Below are positions 24,776 through 34,584 of a DNA stretch of 64,000 nucleotides, in pieces (the stretch's first letter is position 1; every line of letters begins with the position of its first letter). The notes beneath the pieces were generated by a model. It had not been told where the DNA came from. It saw only the letters and a program-made list of their open reading frames with translations, and did no database searches. Source of the stretch: Vandiemenella viatica (lineage: Eukaryota > Arthropoda > Insecta > Orthoptera > Morabidae); NCBI GenBank assembly GCA_031002005.1, contig CM061921.1, positions 144,307,283 to 144,371,282 of the forward strand. Direction: 5' to 3'. The position numbers and the translations under genes are program-made.

Positions 24776-25285
24776 TTATGGGGTAATATCAATTGGTGGG
24801 TCGTCTGCGCACTCAGTATCAACTTCGCTTGGTTCATCCAAATCAAGGGCAGGAATCAGCGGATCGTAGAATGCTTTAGAATCGGGATTTGTCAAGAACT
24901 GTTTTAAACGTAATAGGTCCTTCAATTTTGCTGGTTTCTTGGGCAGTTGTCCATTGTATAGTTCTCTGAGTACGGTTGGATCATTTTGTCTCCACGATTT
25001 TCTTGGTTTCTTGCTTCCTGTACCTTGGTTCCCTACAAAAAGAGACTTTAAGTAGCTTCCGCAATAGTTTGCCTTGTGGATAACGAATCTAGTCTCATTT
25101 TCGTCAACCTTTAAAATTCTTATTGGCCGTGTAGGCATAGGGCACTTTTTAACATAAATCCCAGATAAATAGTTTGCCCAAGATTCAAATTTGACGTCTG
25201 TGGCACAATTGATGACCGTGAAAGGTGTTGGTTTGACTCTGCTATTTCTGATGACGTCTATCCAGTCATTGGGTGTCTCGGTCAT
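24776..25285 (-). CDS. 169-aa protein of the outer TIR element, function unknown
   Basis: I do not recognise this protein. It is an intact frame starting MTETPNDWIDVIRNSRVKPT. The middle part (about residues 33-90) is basic. A segment near residues 100-145 (GQLPKKPAKLKDLLRLKQFL) looks like a helical repeat-poor C-terminal region, and the tail (residues 148-169) is acidic. There are no obvious membrane segments or catalytic motifs. It sits just inside the left inverted end of a small TIR element that was later split by the 12.9-kb insertion, so it is most likely that element's gene. The length and tail resemble C-terminal parts of multi-copy insect transposon proteins I have seen. It may therefore be a fragment of a larger ancestral protein. 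Confidence 0.5.
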   Translation of the reverse strand: MTETPNDWIDVIRNSRVKPTPFTVINCATDVKFESWANYLSGIYVKKCPMPTRPIRILKVDENETRFVIHKANYCGSYLKSLFVGNQGTGSKKPRKSWRQNDPTVLRELYNGQLPKKPAKLKDLLRLKQFLTNPDSKAFYDPLIPALDLDEPSEVDTECADDPPIDITP

Positions 25286-26499
25286 ATCCTTATCCCTCCA
25301 TATAGGAGTGACCTCCTGTTGGATAAACTACGTCATTGACCATGTGACCTTGATCATTCTTGCCAGACGGTGCATGGAGACTGATTGTTATTCCCCGTCA
25401 GCTCCAATCTTTTCGCTGTTATAACTCAGGCACTACGCTCTTTCTTGCCTGAATGGTATCACAGTCAGTGGCGTAGCTAGGGGGGGGGGGCGGTCCGCCC
25501 CGGGTGTCACCCGTTTGGGGGTGACACCCGCATTTCGAAAATAGTAATCGAAATTAGTGTGACACAGAAAAAAAAGAAAATTAATAAACTTCTTTTATCC
25601 TTTGGTGTCGAAACATGTCTACTTTTATTGTTATGAATATTTGTTTTTAGGTTGATCTATCGCTTTTTCAAATGCGATCCAGGGGGCTGTGCTCATTCGT
25701 TATAGTTGAATATAATTGTTGGCAATACCGTGCGCTTAAACAAAGAGAGCATCGCTCTGTAGCTCCAACAATCACAAGAAATCGTTGATTGTTGTGCTTG
25801 CCGTCCGTCACTGTTGTTTGGTTTGTTAGAAGCGGCGGTGGATATAATGTAAGTTTTCTTGTATAAAAAGAGGAAGTTTTAAAATTAAAGTTTATATACA
25901 ATTGCTAAAATCATAGTAGTTAGACAGTTTAATTGTAAATCCTCGAAAATATTTACGAGAAAAATGTTAGATTTTCCTGTGGAAATGAAAACCAAGCGTG
26001 TCAGAATACGCGTAGTTTGGGTTTCAAAATTGTTTTGCTTACTTAGAATTCCATTAGCTTTCAAGCTAAGATTTACAAGTGCTTTGAAGTTATTTTAAGT
26101 AATTTTTGAATTTATTATCTGACAGATTCGTGATGTACAAACTGAGTACATTTCGCGTTTTCCGATTTACACTCTGCGTACCTGCTTATTATCGACAGTG
26201 CACCTATCATTCGACATGAAATCGTATCAAGTTCGAATTTATGCTAGTGCATGCTGTGCATTAAACTAGCAATACTGTCAGGTTTCAAATCAATCCGAAC
26301 GGGTCCAAGTGTTCGTTGATGGTATCGTCCGTCGTTGGTAATCAGTTTTTGTAGAGCATGTGTTTAAAAACAGTCGGAACCGTAACTGTTGTTTATAGAA
26401 CTGTAATGTAAATTATATATATTTAAAACTGTAAAGGAAATGAACTGTAAATTGTTAAACTATGTAAATAGAACTGTAAAGTAATGAAATGTGAATTGT

Positions 26500-26575
26500 C
26501 ATAAAACGCAAAGAACTTGGCTGTGTGGCTGATAAGGCCGAAAGCCATTTAAATAAATAAATAAGAAAAAAGGTC
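26500..26575 (+). repeat. SINE/LINE 3' tail with (AAAT)n
   Basis: GGCCGAAAGCCATTTAAATA followed by AAATAAATAAG. The GCCGAAAGCCATT block is the same as at the 3' end of SINE-2 (58490 and, inverted, near 44930). The body upstream is AT-rich and different, so this could be the 3' end of the partner LINE or another SINE. Confidence 0.5.
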
Positions 26576-27199
26576 GGAACAGCGTATCTTGCTAGCGAAA
26601 TCGTAACATTAGTAAGCACTTAAATTCTAGGTTCATGTAAGTTTGCTATGCTTTCTGCTGATCGAGAATATGCAAATATGATCCCGATGAAATAAATAAG
26701 CGTATGATTCTCTATGAATTTTCCATAATAAATTTAGAGAAGAAGAAAATTTGTACTATGGGTAACCTCTCTATCAAATACAGGTGTATTCCTTAAATCG
26801 ACAGGGATGTCGAACTTTTGTTCCTGATCAAACTGAACGAACATTCAAGCCGTTTACAACATTTTTATTTATATGCTACAGAGTAGGGGTGTAACGGATA
26901 TCCGCATCCGCAAGTGCGGAACTTTCGCGTGAAATCCTACATTCAGCTTTCGCATCCGCAATTTTTAATGCGGAATGTATTGCGGATATTTTGTTTACTA
27001 TTGCAATATACATTATTCTTTATTCGAGATTCTGCCCATCGTCGCTTAGCTAACAAAAAAGTGGTTGTTTTCTGACGATCTTGCAATAAAAGGAATAATG
27101 AACTAAACGGTGTTATTACGTCATAAGTGACGAATTTACAAGTTTGAACTTGCATGTAAAGTAAACGTCAGGCTACACTATATGGCGCCGAGCCCGCGC

Positions 27200-28130
27200 T
27201 GTCCCCTACCGACACTTTTCTTATTGTTGTCCCTCACTCGATTTCAAATAAGTTCAAACGACACCGCACCGTGTGTCAGGCCATCATTAGTTTGGTTTAA
27301 TTTTTGCCTTTGCGAGCCAATGTCGAGATGATCCATATGGAGAATCCTATAGAAAGAGTTCAGAAATTTCTGGTCCTAAATTTACGACCAAATGTTGTTT
27401 TGGCGTACTGGTTGCTTTAGAAAAGTGTCCTTTTTTTCAGCCTCACTTTAGGTTCATCAGATGTTCGTAAAATTTAGGTTGAGTCCTTGTATGTTCAAAC
27501 TAACAAATCAAAGCTTTGTCAGACGTGAAGGTCGATTTTAAGGCCTGTAAAAATTGCATCCGAGACCCGGATTTTGAACCGCAAACCTTCCATACCCAAT
27601 CAAACGCCGCAAGCATATGAATTTAGAAGTACTGAAAAATATCTATTCAATCATATAAAAGTACATTTGTGTTTTGAGATGGCAAAAATAAATTATATAG
27701 AAAAAAATACGTTGATTTTACTATGTTTGAATATTTATTTGTAATTACATCCAGATTTGTCTCTTGAATCAGATAGATAAGGCATACGATTGGGGTAACT
27801 GAAAGTCCCTTGTTCAAATCCCTGTCTCAGCTGTAATTTTCATTGGTCTTAAAATTGACAGTCACCTTTGGCCAAAGCTTTGATTTGTTAATGCTAAGAT
27901 TCTGGGACACTCTGTCATTCGAATTTCACGTTAATCTGTAGGTCTCCTTTTAAAAATAGGTGACAACGACAGAGGTGCACTGCGCGGCTGATAAGAAACA
28001 CTGTGACTGGAATTTTTAGAGCACATGAAATTATTACTATTTTACAGAATCTTTGCAGTCTGTATTTAAATTAAAACGTATAATGATCTTATTACTTTCT
28101 GTTAAAGAACTATTGAGTTAATTGAAAGGA
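27200..28130 (+). repeat. Segment A, ~0.9 kb, inverted relative of 37040-37920
   Basis: Blocks shared in order and inverted with 37040-37920 include ACGACCAAATGTTGTTTT, GCCTGTAAAAATTGCATCC-like sequence and ATAGAAAAAAATACGTTGA. Others are TTCACGTTAATCTGTAGGTC and GGTGCACTGCG. Within it, 27440-27955 is a foldback: two tRNA-like arms (B-box-like, in opposite orientation) around an AT-rich centre. Numerous indels between the copies suggest considerable age. Confidence 0.75.
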
Positions 28131-28226
28131 AACTGTAACGGCTTTCGCTGACCATCAAAAGTTCTTTTATCGAAAATCGGATCTCTGTAAACTAGAGCGG
28201 AGGAAAGGTAAGTGGCGAGCATGGAA

Positions 28227-28460
28227 CTGAGCGTGCGGGTAGGCGGTAACGGCCTGGCCTCGCATTCGGTAGGACGCCGGTTCGAATCCCCGTCTGGGAA
28301 TCTAGATTTTGGTTTTCCATGGCTTCTCCAAATCACTCCAGGTGAATGCTTCCTTTAAAAGACCATGGTCAAATTCCTTCCCGTTCCTAGCCCCGATCTT
28401 TTTACTCCTCTAATGAGCTTGACGTCGAAGAGGCTTATAGTTATAAGACCAAAAAAAAAG
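28227..28460 (+). repeat. SINE-1 copy (1a) inside the second hAT-like element
   Basis: Plus-strand copy with A box altered (GTGCGGGTAGGCGG), B box GGTTCGAATCC intact, and an A run tail at 28450-28459. It is therefore younger than the 26884-28817 element that contains it. Confidence 0.87.
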
Positions 28461-29331
28461 CGAGTGCGGAGATGCACTGTGGCGTGGCATTGTGCTTGAC
28501 GATTGATTTAGTCAAGGTACGCACTCCACTAAGTTCATATAATGAAGACTGGTTTTTAGACGCGTGCGTAATTATATTTAATTCACTTGTGAAATCATCC
28601 CATACTTTTTTTTGTTGAAACATAAGGCAAAAATAAATCAATATGGCAGTATTATATGGAAATAGAATTTACTTATGAAAAAAAGATTGATTTAAATTTA
28701 TTTGTGATAAAATATTAAAATCTAAATAAATATAAATTTATTTTCCACATCGGCATCCGCTTCCGCAAAAAATCCGCATCCGCGGATGTCAACCACTGAA
28801 CATCCGCAACAACCCTACTACAGAGCGGCGTTAGAAATGTAAAATTAACACGTGAAGACGGTCTTCAGTACATACAATGTCATATTTAGAAGTCTGTAGT
28901 TACGTGTATCTTAGGCGGATAGTAAAATACTTCATTTGTGAAGTACTTCATGTAAAGTCGGCAGATATCGCAAAGGCATGTTCTTATATTACCAAAGCCG
29001 TTTTTTTTTTCAAAAATTGCGTTGTTTTTATATTGCATTTATTGCTCTCTTTTTATGAAGGAACTTAATGTAGAGTAGCTTCTCTGACTATACAGTCTCT
29101 GCCAGGGTCTCACGACTTGTGGGACCCGGATTCTGGGTTTGCACCGATGGAACCCCATCTGGGTCTGGAATTGATTCTACTTGGATCAAGCCACTTCTGT
29201 TAACTTTCCTCCCGATATCCCTTGCGAAGTCATTTAAATACAACCTATGTTAACGTTTCAACAACAAATGATTGGGTAGTTATCGATTTTTTAAAAATTT
29301 ATAGCGAAATATTATGGTGGCCCTATAGTTA

Positions 29332-30731
29332 CACTGGCAAAAATCAGTATCTCACCATGCATACAGGAATGGTAGAATTTTAGGAAACTTTGAAGATATA
29401 TCCAGGGCCATACCCAGAAGAAATGATAACAAGTGGAAATGGATCAGGCTAAGTTATTACCTTTAGATACAGTTTTCAGTAAGATATGCGTCCTATTTGA
29501 GCACCAATACATTCATGGATCCTTGCCGACATTGAATCAACAAGTGTTTCGAATGTCTTCTTGGCGTATTTCTCTTTACACATGTATGTCTTTTACAGTC
29601 AGTTGCGCAGTTTGTGCTGGGTCACAATGTGTTCAAATGTGTCTACTCCTGGTATCCCAGACATGCTCTAATGGGGACAAATCTGGGGACTGTGCTGTTC
29701 AAATTGTGATCGAAACTCCTTGCAAGGCTTGTGTAACGATGGCCGCAATATGAGGACGGGCATTATCCTGTTGTAAGATGCGATTTGAATGGTGAACATG
29801 AAGGATATTACAATAAGATGCAGTACCCCGTCCACATAGTGGTGGGCTGTCATTGTGCCATCAACAGCCGACTCAGTCATGCTGTCGAAACTGATTGCCG
29901 CCAAAAAATGACACCGATGACTGCACTTGTGTGATGTTCTGAAATCACAGCAGGTAAGCCGTTTTCCAATACGCCTGCGAACATGTCGTGAATTATCACT
30001 TTGCCACAGACAGAATCGAGACTCGTCTCTAAACGCAAATATACGCCATTCACCTGTCCTTTTGTGTTTTGAATTACGCCAGGTTAGATGATGCTGGCAA
30101 TGAAATCAGATTAATGGGACACATTGCATAGGGGTCAGAGAGTGTACTCCAGCTTCAAGCAATTGGTTTTCAATCGTCCAGTGAGGGAGGTGACTCTCTC
30201 TGTAACCACTGCTTGGATCTGGGCTACAGTCAACCATTTGCCAGCAGCAGCTACCCCCACAATTTGGCAGTCTTCACGTGCTGTTATCCATCTGTATAGA
30301 CCTGGACTATTAGAGCTTTCTCTCATCACTGTGTAACAAATCTGTATACTGATAATGCACTACGGCCAATCTTTTCGGAGATTTCACGATATGATGCACC
30401 TTTTTTATAACACGTCATTTCTCCAACCTCTCTCACAGTTAGACATTTGAGTGTAGAGAGTTGTTACTCTTCGCCTGGGCATACTTAGCCAACAAGAACT
30501 CATGGATAACAAAGTGTTATGTTACACCACACTGTTCGCCACTAGTACGTTAAAAAAATATATAAAAAATATCAATTTACATAATAGATAGCACCGTAAT
30601 TCTCATATTATTACATGTAAAACTTTCAATTTTAAATCATTTAATACTCTTCATGTGGGCATACTTGGGGCCAAATTTCATTTATTTTTCACAACACCGC
30701 CTGGGTGTTGGGATTTTAATTTGCGCCAGTG
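29332..30731 (-). mobile_element. Decayed Tc1-type transposon
   Basis: The ends read TACACTGGCAAAAATC at left and ..TTTGCGCCAGTGTG at right, an imperfect inverted repeat next to TA. The reverse strand between carries transposase relics. QQDNARPHIAAIVTQALQGV lies near 29730-29785 (second catalytic Asp). SPDLSPLEHVWD lies near 29680 (third acidic residue, DDE type). In-frame stops and frameshifts are present throughout. It lies inside the 12.9-kb hAT-like element and is the older-looking of the Tc1-type copies. Confidence 0.8.
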
Positions 30732-30735
30732 TGTG

Positions 30736-31899
30736 TATCAGTTGCTACGTGTAAAGGTCGAGCTCTTCTTTGCCAATACTGGTCTGTACCTTCACCGCAA
30801 CGACAGTCGGCCGAGTGGCAGCTCGCCCCCTCGCGTCCACAATTTTCCATAGCTCGCCCGTGTTTCTACCTGGTCTTTAGTCTCCTTTAACGTTTTCAAG
30901 TGATTGATACAGGGAATCAGTGTTGGGGATGACAGATAGGTTTGTGGTATGTGTGGTAGTTATTAGTTATTATTAACCACAAGGATTCAATGGGAAGTGT
31001 GTGGGAGCATGGTTATCAGTCCAAGCCTTGTTTTAAGCATTTATTACAAATCATCAAGGACAATGCCAAAACTTACAGAGAATATAATACCAAATAAGAC
31101 AAGCTGCGATCTTGCAGACTAAGATATGAATAACCCCGTAATCACAAATATGATACAATATAATGCATAAAAACTTTGGGCTTACAGATTATAATTTGAA
31201 TAACCCTGTAATCACAAACAATTCCACTTATATCAAATAACAGAAAATAACCAGACTGGCTCACGCTAATCTACCAGCATGTAACAAGTCTGCAGATAGT
31301 ATCAAACACAATTTTACAGATGACCCAGACCACTAACGAGGAAGCCGTAGGCGACACACTTGTAGTTGGAGTTGACAGGCAATACTCCGTCCAATACCCC
31401 CACAGGGCAAGATAATGGCATGCGTCAAATCGAAGTGACCATGAGCGTCGATCGCCGCCGTACTGCCGAGTCTACGGGACAGCGCTCTCGACCAAGAGCG
31501 TATCGGAGGAATTCCCTCGCCCCAAGCGAACTAGGAACAGTCGCGGTGGACACACCAATCCACCAGATGTAGCACTTCCTGGTGGCCGCCCGGTCAAGCC
31601 ACAAGACCTCGCTGCGTCACGGCCACACAAGGAAGTACCAGACGCCACCAAACAAAACCGCTGCGATCAAGCGACTGCTGACTGGTTGACTGACTGACTG
31701 CCTCCCTGGCCGCCCGGTCCAAACCCGGACCCCGCCGCCCCACCGGGCCTCCAGCGTCACGGCGACACGGGGCCGCTTCGCCATTATTTGCCCGTTCGTT
31801 TGGGCTGTGATATTGAAGGTTGTTGTCTCTCGACATTTCCTTCTCATCGTTTATGATAGTTCACTTCTTTTCTATTGGTGCGTCGTCTAGATGGCTATT
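30736..31899. other. 3' side of the LINE and unclassified, partly GC-rich sequence
   Basis: 31366-31800 is GC-rich, unlike its surroundings, and probably includes the LINE's 3' untranslated region on the reverse strand. GACT-rich stretches occur at about 31675-31705 and again in the LINE's 5' region (36525-36575). Two diverged copies of a ~40-bp block (GAATAACCC.GTAATCACAAA) lie 73 bp apart near 31115 and 31188. No poly-A tract marks the 3' end, so the boundary is unresolved. Confidence 0.4.
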
Positions 31900-34584
31900 T
31901 TATTGGATCAGTGACAGTGGACGTTTATGGAAATCAATTTCTGTTGTATATGTACCTAGATTACTGATGAGTGGGTTGTTGTTTTTGTGTGCGGATCTGT
32001 AGAAGGTGGCTGCGCTTTCTTGAAACCTTTGCTGAATTGTTTGGAGACCTGTTGCTTCATGGAGGTCATGTGTTGGGAATCGTGATGGCAGATGTAGGGC
32101 CCGTTTGAGGGCTCTGTTTTGTATGACCTGCAGTTTATGGATATTTGTCCTTGAAGCATACCCCCACACTGGGCATGCATATTCAATGACTGGTCTTATT
32201 AAGCTGCAGTAAATTTTTACTCCAGTCGCTGGCGCCAAAGTACCGTCTCGGTTTAATAGTGGATACAGCTGTTGCAGTCTCGCGCTGGCTTTTCTCTTTA
32301 TTTCTTCTATGTGCGTGCGCCAAGTTAGTTTGGCATCTAACGTTACACCGAGATAGCGTGCGGTATTTTTCCATGGAATGGGCTCTCCCTGGAGCATCAC
32401 TTGCGGATGAACTGTGTTTCTCTTTCCTCGTCGGTGTGCTAGCATGATGGCCTGCGTCTTTTCTGGGTTGATGGCTATACGCCATCGTCTTGCCCAGGCC
32501 TCAATCTTATCCAGCGCTTGTTGCAGGCGATGTGTGGCGAGTTCCCTTCTTCGGCTGCTGGAGAAAACTGCCGTGTCGTCGGCATACTGAGCTATTTTGA
32601 CACCTGCCGTTTCCGGGATATCCGATGTATACAGTGAGTATAACACCGGTCCCAGAACCGATCCTTGAGGCACTCCGGCGTTTGTTTTTCTTCTCGAGGA
32701 GAGAGCTGTCCCTACCCTCACCCTGAACGATCTTCCCCGCAGGTATGATTCTAGCAGCTGTACGTATGGCCCGGGGAATCCCAGCTCAAACAGCTTGCAT
32801 AGCAGCCCGGAGTGCCATACGGAGTCGAAGGCCTTAGCTATGTCAAGAAGCACTAGTCCACAGAAGTTCCGGTGATTGAAAGCCTTAGTCGCCTCCTCGA
32901 CCACTCGTAGGAGTTGGTGGGTGGTAGAGTGCCCCCGGCGAAACCCCATCTGATGGTTTGGGATGAGATTCCCTTCATCGATGATCTTCTCCATCCTTGT
33001 AAGCAGTATTCTTTCGAATATTTTACTAACCGATGGAAGCAGGCTAATAGGGCGGTAGTGCTGGGGAAATACAGGGTCCTTGCCGGACTTGTGTATCCCA
33101 ATGACTATTGCCTGTTTCCAGCATTTTGGGAAGGTCCTCGTTCTGAGAATAGTGTTGAAAACTTCAGCCAAGTATGAAAGAGCTTTCAACGGTAGGTGCT
33201 TTATGAGGGTGTTATTTATTCCATCTATTCCTGGTGCTTTATTGGGATGAAGTCTCTTAATGCAGTTTTTGATTTCTGACACGTCAACTTCTGGGATGTG
33301 CTGTGCATCGTCGGTGGCGGCTGCCTCCTTGTAGGTTCTCAGTCTCCGCCTAATTTCAGTCACCTGCTCTTCGTCTATGTCCATATCTAAGGGGGAGAAA
33401 TGCTTCTCAAAGTTGTCTGCGAGAGCATTCGCCTTCTCCTGCGGGAGGTAGACTAACCCCCTTTCTCCATGGAGCGGAGGAAGTCTTTGCTTCCGCTTCG
33501 TAAGTCTCCTTGTCTGTATCCATAGGGAGTCCTCATTGGGTCTGATCATTGAAACTCTGGCCTCCCATTCCTTATTTCTATGTTCTGTGAGGGCTGCTTT
33601 TAATTCCTTTTGGAGTCTATTAAGTAGGCTTTTGGTGTTTCGATTCCTCGTTAGCTTCCACTCTTTCATGACCCGGTTCTTGTTTCGGATCATGGCCAGT
33701 AGCTGAGGTGGAAGCTGTTGCATTGCATGGTTGTTGGTCTGTTTCGAAGGGATGGCGGCTCCCGATGCTTCCTTCACGGTTGTTTCAAAGAATTTCAGGC
33801 TCTCCTCCACATTTTCGTGATGTCTTGTTTCGAAGGCGTGGGCGATGATCTGTCGGTATCTGTCCCAGTTGGCGTGTTTGTAATCCGGAACAGTTTGCTG
33901 TTCAAGCTGCCATGGTCCTACTGCTATCTCGAAGAGTACAGGACAATGATCGGACGACAGCCGGTTGATGGTGCTGGCTGCTAGGTATCCTGTGATGCCT
34001 CTACTGATGCAAATGTCCAAGACGTCGGGACGTCTTCCATTCGCCGGGTAGTGAGTAGGCTCTTCGGGGGCAGTTACATTCATGTTTAGCCTTTCTGCCA
34101 GTCTCCTTAGCTGTCTTCCTGAACTGTTACACGCTCGACTATTCCAATCAGTGTGTTTACAGTTCAGATCGCCGCCTATGATCAGCCTGCCCCTTATGCT
34201 GGCCAGGTTGTTGATGTCTTCATCTTGTAACTGCGCTCGTGGTGGACGATAGGCTGATACTACAGTGATTTTTCCATTCGCGGTGGCTACTTCGACTCCC
34301 ACCACTTCAAGTTGGTTCATTGGCGGGAGAGGCACTTGGTTGTGTGGGAGTCCCCGTTTAATATATATAGCTACGCCACCGCCTGCTGTTGGTCGGTCAT
34401 AACGGTAGCAGTGGTAATTTGGTATTGCTACTCGGATGCCTGGTTTCAGATGGGTCTCAGACACCAAGCAGATGTCCACTCCTTGTTCATGTATAAACTG
34501 TCTGAACTCAGTTGACTGGTTGTAGATACCATTTGCGTTCCACACACAAAACGCGATTCCATGTATATGAGGAGCTCTATCCAT
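31900..34584 (-). CDS. LINE ORF2: endonuclease and reverse transcriptase (Jockey type)
   Basis: Intact 894-aa polyprotein for target-primed reverse transcription. Residues 8-220 form an apurinic-like endonuclease: N17 in WNANGI, E43 in SETHL, GDLN at 138-141 and SDH at 211-213. The reverse transcriptase spans about 440-720. Its motifs are PGIDGI (451-456), RPISLL (511-516), LLDIAKAFD with catalytic D581, AGVPQGSVLGP (636-646) and the active site YADD (667-670). There is no RNase H domain, and the length and layout fit Jockey-clade elements. The start ATG overlaps the ORF1 stop by 8 nt (ATGGATAG), suggesting reinitiation or coupled translation. No stop or frameshift is seen, so this copy looks recent and possibly active. 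Confidence 0.95.
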   Translation of the reverse strand: MDRAPHIHGIAFCVWNANGIYNQSTEFRQFIHEQGVDICLVSETHLKPGIRVAIPNYHCYRYDRPTAGGGVAIYIKRGLPHNQVPLPPMNQLEVVGVEVATANGKITVVSAYRPPRAQLQDEDINNLASIRGRLIIGGDLNCKHTDWNSRACNSSGRQLRRLAERLNMNVTAPEEPTHYPANGRRPDVLDICISRGITGYLAASTINRLSSDHCPVLFEIAVGPWQLEQQTVPDYKHANWDRYRQIIAHAFETRHHENVEESLKFFETTVKEASGAAIPSKQTNNHAMQQLPPQLLAMIRNKNRVMKEWKLTRNRNTKSLLNRLQKELKAALTEHRNKEWEARVSMIRPNEDSLWIQTRRLTKRKQRLPPLHGERGLVYLPQEKANALADNFEKHFSPLDMDIDEEQVTEIRRRLRTYKEAAATDDAQHIPEVDVSEIKNCIKRLHPNKAPGIDGINNTLIKHLPLKALSYLAEVFNTILRTRTFPKCWKQAIVIGIHKSGKDPVFPQHYRPISLLPSVSKIFERILLTRMEKIIDEGNLIPNHQMGFRRGHSTTHQLLRVVEEATKAFNHRNFCGLVLLDIAKAFDSVWHSGLLCKLFELGFPGPYVQLLESYLRGRSFRVRVGTALSSRRKTNAGVPQGSVLGPVLYSLYTSDIPETAGVKIAQYADDTAVFSSSRRRELATHRLQQALDKIEAWARRWRIAINPEKTQAIMLAHRRGKRNTVHPQVMLQGEPIPWKNTARYLGVTLDAKLTWRTHIEEIKRKASARLQQLYPLLNRDGTLAPATGVKIYCSLIRPVIEYACPVWGYASRTNIHKLQVIQNRALKRALHLPSRFPTHDLHEATGLQTIQQRFQESAATFYRSAHKNNNPLISNLGTYTTEIDFHKRPLSLIQ

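Larger units (their letters stand above)
26884..28817. mobile_element. Second hAT-like element, 1.93 kb, with 8-bp target-site duplication
   Basis: The left end TAGGGGTGTAACGGATATCC is followed by CCGCATCCGC repeats. The right end, inverted, shows the same pattern (..GGATGTTCAG..TTGTTGCGGAT..), finishing in AACCCTA. It is flanked by exact CTACAGAG at 26876-26883 and 28818-28825. Multiple GCGGAT/ATCCGC motifs crowd both subterminal zones. No transposase is seen. It carries a SINE-1 copy and one copy of a ~0.9-kb segment also present at 37.0-37.9 kb. It is nested within the 12.9-kb element. Confidence 0.88.

Noticed and set aside
31594..31847. GC-rich reverse frames of 76-80 codons
   Set aside because: Two overlapping frames in a GC-rich stretch without known motifs, lying where the LINE 3' region is expected.
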